A stretch of DNA of 64,000 nt from Amycolatopsis oliviviridis (GTDB lineage Bacteria; Actinomycetota; Actinomycetes; Mycobacteriales; Pseudonocardiaceae). Of this stretch, positions 25,413 through 34,494 are shown piece by piece. Within the stretch, counting starts at the first letter, position 1. Each line of letters starts with the position of its first letter. Where the stretch lies: assembly GCF_014654365.1 (NCBI RefSeq), contig NZ_BNAY01000001.1, positions 1,364,001 to 1,428,000 of the forward strand, given 5' to 3'. The notes beneath the pieces are model-generated. The model saw only the letters and a program-made list of their open reading frames with translations. It ran no database searches and was not told the origin of the DNA. The translations under genes and the position numbers were made by a program.

Positions 25413-26612
25413 GTGATCACCCGGCTCCGGTCCTGTTGGTCCGCGATCCGGTACCTGGCGGTCGGCGCGGCCTCTTCGATGGTCTCCTGGTTCGTGCTCG
25501 TCGGCATGCTGTTCGTGCTGCTGATGTGCCCGTTCGGCGTCGGGATCCCGGCGTTGCCGGTCGCGCTCCAGCTGATCCGCCGTCCGGTCGACTTCGAACG
25601 CCGCCGGGCCTCCCGCCTGCTGGACGAGCCGATCCCCGAGCCGTACCGCGCCGGGAATCCGGTGACCGACCCGGCCTCGCGGCGGGACCTGGGATGGCTT
25701 CTCTTCCACGGCGCCACCGGTTTCGTCATCGGGATCTTCGCCATCGCGCTGCCGCTCGGCGGCCTCCGGCAGGTCGTCACGGCGTTCGTCTGGCAGACGG
25801 TGCCCGGCGGGATGGAAAGCTCGCTCGGGTTCGTGGTGACGTCCTGGCCGCTGGCGGGGCTCAGCCTGATCAGCGGCGTCGGCATGATCGCGATCACGTT
25901 CCTGGCGCCCAAGGTGGCACGGTGGCAGGCTTCCGTCGCGCGCAAGCTGCTCTCGCCCGCGCCCGGTGTCGTGCTGACCGACCGCGTCGTCGAACTGGCC
26001 GCGTCCCGTGCCGCCGCGCTGGAGGCGCACGGCGCCGAACTCCGCCGTCTCGAACGGGATCTGCACGACGGGACCCAGGCGAGGATCGCCGCGGTGGTGC
26101 TGCAGCTCGGGATCGCCGACTCGATCTTCGAGAAGAATCCGGAGAAGGCCCGGGAGTTGCTGGGCAGGGCGCAGGACACCGCGACAGGCGCGCTGGCCGA
26201 ACTGCGGACCGTCGTCCGCAGCATCTACCCGCCACTGCTGACCGACCGCGGCCTCGACGGCGCCGTCACCGCGCTGGCCGATCGCTGCCCGGTTCCGTGC
26301 ACTGTGGACATTCGCAGCGACAGCCGCCGGCCCGCCGCCGTCGAGGCGGCCGCCTACTTCGTCGTCGCCGAGATGCTGACCAACATCACCAAGCACTCCG
26401 GCGCCGAGCGCGCCTGGGTCACCCTCGACGGCGCGGCCGACGCCCTGCTCATCGAGATTCGCGACGACGGCCATGGCGGCGCCGACGAAACCGGCGGCAG
26501 CGGCCTGTCCGGCATCCGCAAACGCGCCGAGGCGTTCGACGGCACCTTGAAACTGTCCAGCCCCGTGGGTGGGCCGACCGTAGTGAAAGTGGAGTTGCCA
26601 TGCGGGTCGTGA
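25413..26612 (+). CDS. Sensor histidine kinase with N-terminal Sensor domain
   Basis: A 399-residue kinase. The GTG at 25413 is chosen because the conserved part begins at [20 protein letters not shown]; the open frame extends 40 codons upstream into the preceding gene. Residues 10-200 are a four-helix membrane region of the actinobacterial Sensor type (helix pairs near 20-50 and 95-170). The dimerisation motif [17 protein letters not shown] holds the phospho-acceptor His; the HATPase domain has [19 protein letters not shown] and [12 protein letters not shown]. Its 3' end overlaps the response-regulator start by 13 bp. Confidence 0.88.
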   Translation: MITRLRSCWSAIRYLAVGAASSMVSWFVLVGMLFVLLMCPFGVGIPALPVALQLIRRPVDFERRRASRLLDEPIPEPYRAGNPVTDPASRRDLGWLLFHGATGFVIGIFAIALPLGGLRQVVTAFVWQTVPGGMESSLGFVVTSWPLAGLSLISGVGMIAITFLAPKVARWQASVARKLLSPAPGVVLTDRVVELAASRAAALEAHGAELRRLERDLHDGTQARIAAVVLQLGIADSIFEKNPEKARELLGRAQDTATGALAELRTVVRSIYPPLLTDRGLDGAVTALADRCPVPCTVDIRSDSRRPAAVEAAAYFVVAEMLTNITKHSGAERAWVTLDGAADALLIEIRDDGHGGADETGGSGLSGIRKRAEAFDGTLKLSSPVGGPTVVKVELPCGS

Positions 26613-27247
26613 TCGTCGAGGACGACGCGCTGCTGCGCGAAGGCCTGGTGCTGCTGCTGAACACCTCGGGCATCGACGTCGTCGCGGCGGTGGACGATGT
26701 CGACGCCTTCCTCGAACTGGTCGCCGAAGACCGGCCCGACGCGGTCATCACCGACGTCCGGCTGCCGCCGACCCACACCGACGAAGGCCTCCGCGCCGCC
26801 GTCAAGGCGCGGAAGATGCATCCCGGCCTGCCCGTGCTCGTGCTGTCGGCCCACGTCGAGACCGGCTACGCGGCGGAACTCCTGGCCGACGGCAAGGGCG
26901 CCGTCGGGTACCTGCTCAAGGAGCGGGTCGGAAAGGTCGAGAAGTTCCTCGACGCGCTGGACCGGGTCGTCAAGGGCGGGACAGCCATGGACCCTGAGGT
27001 CATCACCCAGCTGATGGCGCACCGCAGGGCCACCGATCCGCTCGAAGGACTGACCGCGCGGGAGCGCGAAGTGCTCGGGCTGATGGCGGAGGGCTACAAC
27101 AACGCGACCATCGCCGAGCTCCTGGTGGTGAGCGACGGCGCGGTGCACAAGCACATCCGGAACATCTTCGCGAAGCTCGGGCTGCCGGAGGACAGCGGGC
27201 ATCGGCGGGTTCTGGCGGTTCTCGCCTACCTGAGCGGGAAGAACTGA
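26600..27247 (+). CDS. NarL/LuxR-family response regulator
   Basis: A 215-residue regulator. The receiver has D8-D9, phospho-acceptor D52 in [14 protein letters not shown] and the conserved Lys in YLLKE; the long PPTHTDEG loop is typical of the regulators paired with Sensor-domain kinases. LuxR HTH at about 148-210 ([25 protein letters not shown] in pieces). Overlap with the kinase gene shows they are one unit. No target is evident; a hairpin-rich gap follows it. Confidence 0.92.
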   Translation: MRVVIVEDDALLREGLVLLLNTSGIDVVAAVDDVDAFLELVAEDRPDAVITDVRLPPTHTDEGLRAAVKARKMHPGLPVLVLSAHVETGYAAELLADGKGAVGYLLKERVGKVEKFLDALDRVVKGGTAMDPEVITQLMAHRRATDPLEGLTAREREVLGLMAEGYNNATIAELLVVSDGAVHKHIRNIFAKLGLPEDSGHRRVLAVLAYLSGKN

Positions 27248-27260
27248 GACCGGGCCTGCC

Positions 27261-27613
27261 TCAGGTGGTCGTGAGCGACGATTCGGATTGTTGAGGCGTA
27301 GGGCGAAGACGTCCTGTCGCGTGCCAAGTCCGTGAAGGCCTCCTTCCCTACCTTGAGAGTAGGGAAGGAGGCCTTCACGGCCAGGTCAACGTCTCGGCGT
27401 TGATCAGCATCGGCGACGGGAGCGTGGCCTCGTAGGAGGTGTTGCGAAAGCCACTTTCGCAACGTTGAAGGTTGCGAAAGTGGCTTTCGCAACACCTTCG
27501 AGCCCCCATTGCCCATGAGGACGGCGCACCCCGGGGTGAAGGAGGCCTTCACGGACCGGCGACCAGGCAGGGACACCGTTGCCTTACCCCTCAAGCCACT
27601 CACGACCACCTCA
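27261..27613. repeat. Nested inverted-repeat element (MITE-like)
   Basis: The 363-bp gap after the response regulator is built from nested inverted repeats. The outer ends AGGTGGTCGTGAG (27263-27275) and CTCACGACCACCT (27599-27611) are exact complements. Inside are a 22-bp perfect hairpin with a 7-nt loop (27330-27351/27359-27380) and a 26-bp hairpin with a 7-nt loop (27438-27463/27471-27496), each arm of which is itself palindromic (GTTGCGAAAG and CTTTCGCAAC). A short palindrome at 27536-27552 repeats the first hairpin's word. The right outer end includes the stop codon of the Lrp gene. No coding potential is seen. Confidence 0.75.
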
Positions 27614-28579
27614 GCGCGCCCGGTTCGCGGCGCGCTTGACGGTCTTGATCACCGGCGCCGTCTCGATATGCGTGATGGCGGGCAGCGCGGCCACCCGCGT
27701 GGTCAGGTACCGGTACAGCTCCCGCTGGTCCGCGCACACCGCGGTCGCGCACAGGTTCGTCGGCCCGGTCGTGGCCGCGGCGAACGCGATTTCGGGATGC
27801 CCGGCCAGGGCCGTACCGGCCTCCTCCAGGTAAGCGGGGGCGACCGAGAGCCAGAGCACGGTCCGGGTGGTGATGTCGAACAGGCTTCCGTCGACGTCGA
27901 TGTCGAGGTACAGCACTCCTCGCTCGCGCAGTTCGGTCATCCGCCGCCGGACGGTCGTCGGCGACCAGCCGGTCACCGCGGCCAACCGCGCGAGCTCGGC
28001 CCGGCCGTCGGTGGCGAGCGTGGCCAGGAGCTTCCGGTCACCGTCGTCGAGCCGCACCGGTCCCGGCCGGTACGGCACGGGAGGCGGGCGCAGCCGCGCG
28101 ATCGCCTCGTCGTCGAGCGAGCCGATCTTGGCGACGAAACTGTCCGCGCCGCCGTAGAAGGCATGCAGGACGGAGTGCGCGGTCACCCCTTCCACGCGCG
28201 GGGTGCGCGGGAGTTTGGCCAGGAGCAACGTCTCGCTGTCGGACTCGTTCTCCGTACGGACCGTGCAGGTGATCTCGGTGCCGCCTGAGGTGAGGCTCAC
28301 CCAGGACGTGTCCGGACGTCCGGCCAGTGCTTCGGCGACCGCGCCCGACGCGGTGGGCGCGCAGCGCACCCGCAGGAACCACAGCACCGCACCCAGCGCG
28401 GCCGGATCGACGCCGCCGAGCACCCGCACCGCGCCGGTCGACCGCAATCGGGCGTACCGGCGGGCGATGGTGCGATCCGACACGCCGAGGACCTCGGCGA
28501 TCAAGCTGAACGGCGCCCTCCCGTTGATTTGGAGAGCGTGCACGAGCCGGCGATCAAGCTCGTCGTAGTCGGATTCCAC
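27611..28579 (-). CDS. Lrp/AsnC-family regulator with two tandem AsnC units
   Basis: A 322-residue protein twice the usual Lrp length. Unit 1 has an AsnC HTH at about 6-50 (DELDRRLVHALQINGRAPFSLIAEVL in pieces) and a ligand-binding RAM-like domain to about 145. Unit 2 repeats this from about 177 (LDDGDRKLLATLATDGRAELARLAAVTG), ending at VIKTVKR. Such double-AsnC regulators are common in actinomycetes. The start is GTG 28579. It is divergent from the flavin monooxygenase gene with a 117-bp gap, so control of that gene is likely. Ligands may be amino acids or aromatic acids. Confidence 0.85.
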   Translation of the reverse strand: MESDYDELDRRLVHALQINGRAPFSLIAEVLGVSDRTIARRYARLRSTGAVRVLGGVDPAALGAVLWFLRVRCAPTASGAVAEALAGRPDTSWVSLTSGGTEITCTVRTENESDSETLLLAKLPRTPRVEGVTAHSVLHAFYGGADSFVAKIGSLDDEAIARLRPPPVPYRPGPVRLDDGDRKLLATLATDGRAELARLAAVTGWSPTTVRRRMTELRERGVLYLDIDVDGSLFDITTRTVLWLSVAPAYLEEAGTALAGHPEIAFAAATTGPTNLCATAVCADQRELYRYLTTRVAALPAITHIETAPVIKTVKRAANRAR

Positions 28580-28696
28580 GCTTCGAAGCCTAGCGAGTGT
28601 CGGATATCGGCACAGTCACGCCCGTTTCTGGCCTGGTCCGGTCCCGGCGCGCGAACGTTGCTCTCGTCCCGATCGACACGACCAGAGGGAGAATCC

Positions 28697-30136
28697 ATGG
28701 ACACCGACGTGCTCGTCGTCGGCGCCGGTCCGACCGGTATGACGCTGGCCAACGAACTGCTTCTCGCGGGGGTTTCGACGGTGGTGGCCGACAGGCTGTC
28801 GCGGCGAAGTGAACTGTCCAAAGCAGGCGGCGTGCAGTCGCGCACACTGGAGGCCTTCGATCAGCGCGGCCTGCTGGAACCCTTGCTGGAAACCGGAAAT
28901 TATCCGACCAGCATCGGCCACTTCGCCGGCGTCCCGTTCTCGCCCGAGTACGCTCGGCACCGCCTGCCGTGGCGTTCGGTGCCCCAGGTGGCCATCGAAG
29001 GATTTCTGGAGCGACACCTTGCCACGCAAGGCATCCACGTCCGGCGTGACCACGAACTGACCGGCCTCGACCAGGACGGGGAAGGGGTCACCGCGACGTT
29101 CGCGGGCGGCACCACCCTTCGCTGCCGGTATCTCGTCGCCGCCGACGGCGCCCACAGCACGGTGCGTTCCCTGCTGCGGGCCGGGTTTCCCGGTCAGGCG
29201 GGTAAGGCCACCGTGCTCTCGGCCGACGTCCGGTTGAGCGGCGCCGATCAGGTGGCGTCACACACCTGGACCGACGACGGGGACTGGGTGGCGCTGTTCC
29301 CGCTCGGCACCGATCCGCAGGGCCGCGAACTGCGCAGGCTGGTCGTCGGCGGGCCGGGCCGTTCGGTGTCCCGCGAAGTCCCGATCACCGAGGAGGAGAT
29401 CCGCGACGGCCTGCGCCGGGTGTTCGGGTCACGGGTCCAACTGCTCGAACTGTGCTACTCCCGCCGCCTCACCAACGCGGCCCGGCAGGTCGAGCACTAC
29501 CGGCACGGACGGGTGTTCCTGGCAGGCGACGCCGCGCACATCCACCTTCCGCTCGGTGCACAGGGCATGAACACCGGGATCCAGGACGCGCTCAACCTCG
29601 GGTGGAAGCTCGGCGCGGCCGTGCGCGGCTGGGCGCCGGAGGACCTGCTGGACACGTATCACGCGGAACGGCACCAGGTCGGCGCCGCCGTGCTGCGCAA
29701 CGTCCAGGCGCAGAGCCTGTTGATGGACTGGGTGGGCACCCGCGATCCGGACGTGCTGGCCGCCAAGGAACTTTTCGCGGACCTGACGCGGCTTCCGGAG
29801 GTGCAGCGGCATCTCGGCGACCTGCTGTCCGGCATGGCCATCCGCTATCCGATGCCGGGCACCGACACACATCCGCTCGTCGGCCGTTCCGCGCCGGATC
29901 TGGACCTCGGCCCGGTCCGCGCGTATGAACTGCTGCGATCCGGGCGCGGCGTCCTGATCGACCCGGCCGACCGGTTCGCCAAGGTCACCGATCTCTGGTC
30001 GGACCGGGTGGATCGCGCCGGTCAGGGCGCCGGCACCGAGCCGATGCTCATCCGGCCGGACGGCTACGTGTGCTGGGCCGGTGACCCGGACGACCTCGAA
30101 GCCGCGCTCGGTCACTGGTTCGGCGCGCCCCGCTGA
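28697..30136 (+). CDS. Class A FAD-dependent aromatic monooxygenase
   Basis: A 479-residue flavoprotein. ATG 28697 has RBS agaggga; the frame is open further upstream but conserved sequence begins MDTDVLVVGAGPTGMTLANE, the FAD-binding GxGxxG Rossmann motif. The DG motif is LVAADGAHSTVRSLL near 150; the second FAD motif is VFLAGDAAHIHLPLGAQGMNTG near 275; then the substrate domain and a thioredoxin-like tail with ELLRSGRGVLIDP. This is the PgaE/RdmE/MhpA-type group of phenol or polyketide hydroxylases, which also includes rifampicin monooxygenase. No polyketide genes are nearby, so a catabolic or detoxifying role under the adjacent Lrp regulator is more likely. Confidence 0.85.
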   Translation: MDTDVLVVGAGPTGMTLANELLLAGVSTVVADRLSRRSELSKAGGVQSRTLEAFDQRGLLEPLLETGNYPTSIGHFAGVPFSPEYARHRLPWRSVPQVAIEGFLERHLATQGIHVRRDHELTGLDQDGEGVTATFAGGTTLRCRYLVAADGAHSTVRSLLRAGFPGQAGKATVLSADVRLSGADQVASHTWTDDGDWVALFPLGTDPQGRELRRLVVGGPGRSVSREVPITEEEIRDGLRRVFGSRVQLLELCYSRRLTNAARQVEHYRHGRVFLAGDAAHIHLPLGAQGMNTGIQDALNLGWKLGAAVRGWAPEDLLDTYHAERHQVGAAVLRNVQAQSLLMDWVGTRDPDVLAAKELFADLTRLPEVQRHLGDLLSGMAIRYPMPGTDTHPLVGRSAPDLDLGPVRAYELLRSGRGVLIDPADRFAKVTDLWSDRVDRAGQGAGTEPMLIRPDGYVCWAGDPDDLEAALGHWFGAPR

Positions 30137-30151
30137 GCACCTCTGCCCGCG

Positions 30152-30634
30152 CTAGTTCGGCGGCTGCTGCGGATTCGGCGGCTGCTGAGCAGGCGGCTGT
30201 GGTTGACCGGGCTGAGCGGTGCCGGGCTGCGGAGCCGGGAAACCCGGTGGCTGCGCGGCCATCGGGTAACCGGCCTGTCCCGGATACGGCACGGGGGCGG
30301 GTTGCCGGAGCGAACGGCCGCTCTTGACCACCCCGATCGCGACCAGGAGCCAGGACAGCACCGTCAGGGCCTCAAGCGGGATGCCGACCCCCATGAGGAT
30401 CATGCGGATCTCACTGGCGTCGAGGCCGCCGGCCCACGAGGAAATGTTCGACAGCACGAACTGCCAGACGATGCTCGCCAAGGTGGTGACGATCATGATG
30501 GCGAAAGCCCCCACCAGCAGGCCGGAGACTCCCCTGGAGCGGCCTTTGATCGAGAAGATCAGGCCGAGCAAACCCACCACGAGCAGCAACACTCGCGGGA
30601 TGGTTTCGATGACCGTGTACGAAAGGGATTCCAT
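30152..30634 (-). CDS. Small membrane protein with Pro/Gln-rich C-terminal tail
   Basis: A 160-residue protein with three hydrophobic helices (about 10-30, 38-64 and 78-103) and a low-complexity cytoplasmic or external tail from about 110 rich in Pro, Gln, Gly and Ala, ending QQPPN. The start ATG 30634 opens directly on the first helix. Tails of this kind are common in actinobacterial membrane proteins and mark no particular function. It converges on the monooxygenase gene with a 15-bp gap. The region 30635-30761 up to the AfsR-type gene shows no feature. Confidence 0.65.
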   Translation of the reverse strand: MESLSYTVIETIPRVLLLVVGLLGLIFSIKGRSRGVSGLLVGAFAIMIVTTLASIVWQFVLSNISSWAGGLDASEIRMILMGVGIPLEALTVLSWLLVAIGVVKSGRSLRQPAPVPYPGQAGYPMAAQPPGFPAPQPGTAQPGQPQPPAQQPPNPQQPPN

Positions 30635-30761
30635 GCCTGCCTTCCACGAACTCTCCGCCGGACACCCGGCGACGCCAGGCAGATCCTAGGCGGTGAGGAC
30701 TCCCCGCGTGGCGTGTTCGGCAAGGTCCAGGGAGTCGGGCACGGGTCGCCATCGCGCGGAA

Positions 30762-33533
30762 TCACTTGCCGAGCGCGTCGATCCGCTGTCGCAGCCGCTC
30801 TGCCTCGGCGTCACGGCGCTGGTCCTCGTAAAGGCTCAGCGCCGCTCGCCATACCGTGCGGGCGTCGTCGTCCTCGCCGAGGGCGGCGTGCGGATGACCG
30901 AGTTTCTCGAGATTCTCGGCCACCACGAACATGTCACCGAGCTCGCGGTACCTGGCGAGGCTCTCGCGGTAGTTGCGGATGGCACGACGATGGTGGCCGG
31001 TGCGGTGGTCGAGGTAGCCCAAGGTGTCGAGGACCGAGGCCTCGCCTTCCCGGAGGTTGTGTTCGCGGCATCGGTCGAGTGCCAGCCTGCAGTCTTCGTA
31101 CGCCCGATCGTGCTCTCCGAGTTGCGCGGCGTAGCACGCGACGATGCACAGCGCGTAGGTCTCCTCGATCGGGTCCTGCAGTTCGCGGTGGAGGTCGAGG
31201 GCGCGGGTCGCGTGTTCCAGCGCTTTCCGGTCGTCCCCGCTCCTCCCCCACGCCCACGCCAGCGTCCGGTGACTCCGCACCTGGTTGACGTGGTCGTGAT
31301 GGAGTTCGGCCAAGGCGAGTGCCTGGTGCACGGATTCGATCGCCTCGTCGAACCGGCCGACACCGGCGAGAGCCCCACCGAGCAGCCGCCGGGTGAGGGT
31401 GTGCACGGCGGGCGAGTCGAGGCGTTCCCCTGCGGCGAGACCGGCCTGCCACACCATGACCTCGTCGTGGCTGTGGCCCCGCCGGGCGTGGAAGGTGCTC
31501 AGCGTCCATGCCAGCTGCCACACCGTCTGGTGCCTGCCGTGCTGCATTGCGGCGTGCTGCGCCGCCAGCAAGTTGGGGTGCTCGGTGTCGAACCAGGCGA
31601 ACGCACTTTCCGCGTCCGGCAGATCCTGGGGCCGGACACCGGGTTCGGGATCCGACAGCTGGATCGCGGGCCGATGAGGACCGATGAGACGCTCGCCGGC
31701 ATAGGCGGTGTGCAGGTAGAAATCGGCGAGCCGGCGCAACGCGGCGTCGAGGGCACCACCGGGTAGTCCCTTGGCGGTGTCCGCGGCGTAACGGCGGATC
31801 AGGTCGTGCATCCGCAACCGCCCGCGGGAGTCCTGTTTGACCAGTGATGCCTGTTCCAAGGCCAGTACGGCTTTCCTGGTCTCGTGCGGGGAAAGGCCGG
31901 TGAGGGCGGCCGCCGCCGACAGGCCGATGTCGGGGCCCGGCGCGACGCCGAGCAACGAGAACACGGTGGCTTGCCCCGGCTTGAGCGCCCGATACGACCA
32001 CGACAACACGGCGGACAGACCCGCGGTGTCGTCGTCCAGCATGCCCAGATCGAGTTCCCGGAGTTCGGCGGCGATGGCGGCGAGCGGGAGATCGGGACGG
32101 GTGTGGGCGTGGCCGGCGACGAGGCTCAGCGCCAGAGGGAATCCCGCACACTGTGCGATCACCTCGTCGGTCACCGCGGGATCGGCGTCGAGACGGGCGG
32201 AGCCGAGCCGCCGGGCCAGCACCGCGTGCGCCTCGTCGGCGGTGAGCACGTCCAGCCGTACGTTCCGGGCCCCGTGGCCAGTGATCAGCCCGGTGAGCTG
32301 GTTGCGGCTGGTCACGATCACGGCGCACTCCGCGCCGCCGGGCAGCAACGGGCCTGCCTGGTCGGCGTCGGCGGCGTTGTCCAGGATGACCAGCATCCGT
32401 TTGTCCGCCACCAGGCTGCGGAACAATGCGGCTTGAGCATGCGTATCTGCGGGAAGGCGACTCGCGTCCACGCCCAGCGCGTCGAGGAAACCGCGCACCG
32501 CCACCGCCGGTGGCATCGGCTGCTCGTCCGGGCTGAAGCCGCGCAGGTCGACGAAAAGCTGTCCGTCCGGGAACTCGCCGGCGTGCCGATGCGCCCAGTG
32601 CAGTGCCAGCCACGTCTTGCCGAAGCCACCGGCGCCGGAAAGCGCGCCGATGGCCAGCGTCGCTTCGCCCGCTTGGCGGAGGATGGCGTCGAGGCGGTCG
32701 AGTTCCTCGCCTCGGCCGACGAACGGTGTCGGTGGCGCGGGCAGCTGCCGAGGCACCACCGACGGCACCGACGGAGCGGTCGCGGGTGCCGCGGCGAGGG
32801 CGGGGTCCGCGGTCAGGATGCGCTGGTGCAGTTCCTGGAGCGGAGCGCCCGGGTCGGTACCCAGTTCCCGGACGAGCCGTTGCCGAAGCCGCTGGTAGTA
32901 GGCCAGCGCGTCGGCGGACTGACCGGCGCGGTGGAGAGCCAGCAAGTACTGACCTGCCACCCGTTCGTCCAGCGGCTGCGCGGTGACCCGTGCCGACAGC
33001 CGCGCGACCAGGTCCTCATCGCCCGTCGAGTCCAGGAGGCGGTCGGTCAGGTCGCATTCGGTGTTCCAGCGCTCCCGCCTCAGCCGCTCGCGTTCGGTTT
33101 CCACCCAGTCGCCGGTCAGTCCGGTCAGCGCCTCGCCGCGCCACAGCGCCAGCGCCTCGGTGAGCAACGCCGCCGCTTGCGCGTCGTCGGCCCGCGCACG
33201 GCCGCGCAGTTCGTGGAACTGGTGCAGGTCCACCACCTGGCCGGGCTGGGCCGACAGCAACGCGTAGCCACCGGATCGGCTGACGACCTCCAGCGCTCCT
33301 ACGCCCGACAAAGCCTGCCGTAGCCGTGAGATGTAGCTGTGGAGCGTCTCGCGTCCGCGACGCGGGGTCCGGGCGCCCCAGACCCGCTCGACCAGCGAGT
33401 CCACCGGAACCAGCCGGGGAGCGTCCACCGCCAGGGCGGCCAGCACACAGCGCTGTCTGGCAGGCCCGAGCTCCACGGCCTGGCCGTCGACGTGCACGGT
33501 CACCTCACCGAGGAGCCCCACCTGGACAACCAT
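30762..33533 (-). CDS. AfsR/SARP-type transcriptional regulator (Trans_reg_C-BTAD-NB-ARC-TPR)
   Basis: A 923-residue regulator. Residues about 1-95 form the OmpR-like winged helix of SARPs (GPARQRCVLAALAVDAPRLV, LVERVWGA, SYISRLRQAL). Residues 96-245 are the bacterial transcriptional activator domain. Then comes an NB-ARC ATPase with P-loop GAGGFGKTW near 300 and MLVILDNAADADQ as Walker B. From about 600 several TPR repeats run to the end. ATG 33533 is chosen over 33539 because the GGGGG Shine-Dalgarno-like run is then 6 nt away. Homologues regulate secondary metabolism, but no biosynthetic cluster adjoins it. It is divergent from the I36/EspC-like operon, which is its nearest candidate target. 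Confidence 0.9.
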   Translation of the reverse strand: MVVQVGLLGEVTVHVDGQAVELGPARQRCVLAALAVDAPRLVPVDSLVERVWGARTPRRGRETLHSYISRLRQALSGVGALEVVSRSGGYALLSAQPGQVVDLHQFHELRGRARADDAQAAALLTEALALWRGEALTGLTGDWVETERERLRRERWNTECDLTDRLLDSTGDEDLVARLSARVTAQPLDERVAGQYLLALHRAGQSADALAYYQRLRQRLVRELGTDPGAPLQELHQRILTADPALAAAPATAPSVPSVVPRQLPAPPTPFVGRGEELDRLDAILRQAGEATLAIGALSGAGGFGKTWLALHWAHRHAGEFPDGQLFVDLRGFSPDEQPMPPAVAVRGFLDALGVDASRLPADTHAQAALFRSLVADKRMLVILDNAADADQAGPLLPGGAECAVIVTSRNQLTGLITGHGARNVRLDVLTADEAHAVLARRLGSARLDADPAVTDEVIAQCAGFPLALSLVAGHAHTRPDLPLAAIAAELRELDLGMLDDDTAGLSAVLSWSYRALKPGQATVFSLLGVAPGPDIGLSAAAALTGLSPHETRKAVLALEQASLVKQDSRGRLRMHDLIRRYAADTAKGLPGGALDAALRRLADFYLHTAYAGERLIGPHRPAIQLSDPEPGVRPQDLPDAESAFAWFDTEHPNLLAAQHAAMQHGRHQTVWQLAWTLSTFHARRGHSHDEVMVWQAGLAAGERLDSPAVHTLTRRLLGGALAGVGRFDEAIESVHQALALAELHHDHVNQVRSHRTLAWAWGRSGDDRKALEHATRALDLHRELQDPIEETYALCIVACYAAQLGEHDRAYEDCRLALDRCREHNLREGEASVLDTLGYLDHRTGHHRRAIRNYRESLARYRELGDMFVVAENLEKLGHPHAALGEDDDARTVWRAALSLYEDQRRDAEAERLRQRIDALGK

Positions 33534-33738
33534 GACCATCCCCCACGCCGTCCGCCCTTGCCAGGCACTCAGAGATAGCACCCTGACCAGCGCATTGCAG
33601 AGGTTTCGCAAGCAAAGCACACGGTCGGCCGTCAAGGCTGGCTTCGAGGCGGGACGGAAACCCACCTCACGTCACTGTCCATTCCGACCGGACGAGGCAG
33701 TTGCCCGGCCTTGTCTCCGAACCGCGAAAGGTAACGCA

Positions 33739-34119
33739 ATGAACCGCACATCGTCGAGGCTCGCCGTGCTCGTGTTCGGCGGGGTCGCGCTCGCCGGCTC
33801 GTTCGTGGCACCGGCCATGGCCGCCCCTTCGTCGCCGATCTCGGTGCAGTCCTGGGGAGACTGCCCGGCGAACAACGTCTGTGTCTGGACCGAAGGCAAC
33901 TTCGCCTACGCGCCGACTGCGTACGGTTCCCCGGCCTTCCGGACGCTGAACGCCGGGGATCACGACCGCGTCAGCAGCTGGGGAAACAAGACCAGGTACC
34001 AGTACTGCCTGTGGGACAACGGGAACAAGGTGCTTCTCGACACGCTTCCGCCGAACCGCGGCAGGCACACGATGCCGGACGGGACGAACGACCGCGCGGA
34101 CGCGATCGGCCGCTGCTAA
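33739..34119 (+). CDS. Secreted peptidase-inhibitor I36-like protein
   Basis: A 126-residue exported protein with a signal peptide ending AMA near residue 29 and a mature part of about 97 residues. The pattern CPANNVCVW...FRTLNAGDHDRVSSWGNKT...YCLWDN resembles the I36 metalloprotease-inhibitor family of Streptomyces (crystallin-like fold). It has four Cys in the mature part (two in the CPxxxVC motif, one in YCLW and the last residue), enough for two disulphides. ATG 33739 with AAAGG upstream. It is divergent from the AfsR-type regulator and 12 bp ahead of an EspC-like gene. Whether it inhibits proteases is inference; many family members are untested. Confidence 0.75.
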   Translation: MNRTSSRLAVLVFGGVALAGSFVAPAMAAPSSPISVQSWGDCPANNVCVWTEGNFAYAPTAYGSPAFRTLNAGDHDRVSSWGNKTRYQYCLWDNGNKVLLDTLPPNRGRHTMPDGTNDRADAIGRC

Positions 34120-34131
34120 GGAGAGATCATC

Positions 34132-34494
34132 GTGGATGTGAACACGGCGGAACTGGAGAAGGCCGCTGATCTGGTGGAGACCGCGGCCGGGCATTTCAAG
34201 GCGAGAAACGCCGAGTTGCACGACGTGGTTCACGAGGCGAGCGGGCGGTGCCTCGACGGCGGCTACGGCAAGACCGGTGGGTACCAGCGAGGCTTGGCGA
34301 ACTTCGGCGAAATGTTCGTCAAGATCTTCAACGAGTTCCTTGTCGACGAGGACGCATTTTGCAGTTTTCTCGACGGCTTCGGCGTCCGGCTCAGGCAAGC
34401 GGCCGGCTCCTATCAGAAGACCGAACTGCGAGCCACGGATTCCATGAATCAGATCGCTGCCAAGCTCGACACGCTCGAGGGACCCAAGGCATGA
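34132..34494 (+). CDS. EspC/WXG100-like putative type VII secretion protein
   Basis: A 120-residue, mostly helical protein starting with GTG 34132 (RBS aaggaga). The helical hairpin layout, the central GGY turn and the C-terminal motif SYQKTE, which fits the YxxxD/E type VII export signal (Y94, E98), match the EspC-like/WXG100 superfamily. Its stop overlaps the ATG of the next gene (ATGA), so the two are translated together, as ESX partners often are. No ESX core (EccC, EccD, MycP) is in this window. Family placement is by pattern only. Confidence 0.6.
   Translation: MDVNTAELEKAADLVETAAGHFKARNAELHDVVHEASGRCLDGGYGKTGGYQRGLANFGEMFVKIFNEFLVDEDAFCSFLDGFGVRLRQAAGSYQKTELRATDSMNQIAAKLDTLEGPKA

Noticed and set aside
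28697..30136. Rifampicin monooxygenase (Rox)
   Set aside because: The protein shares the general class A fold, but no feature specific to Rox was seen; only the family-level call is made.
30762..33533. AfsR/SARP gene as sign of an antibiotic biosynthetic cluster
   Set aside because: No polyketide, peptide synthetase or tailoring enzyme set lies next to it; only one isolated flavin monooxygenase is within 5 kb.
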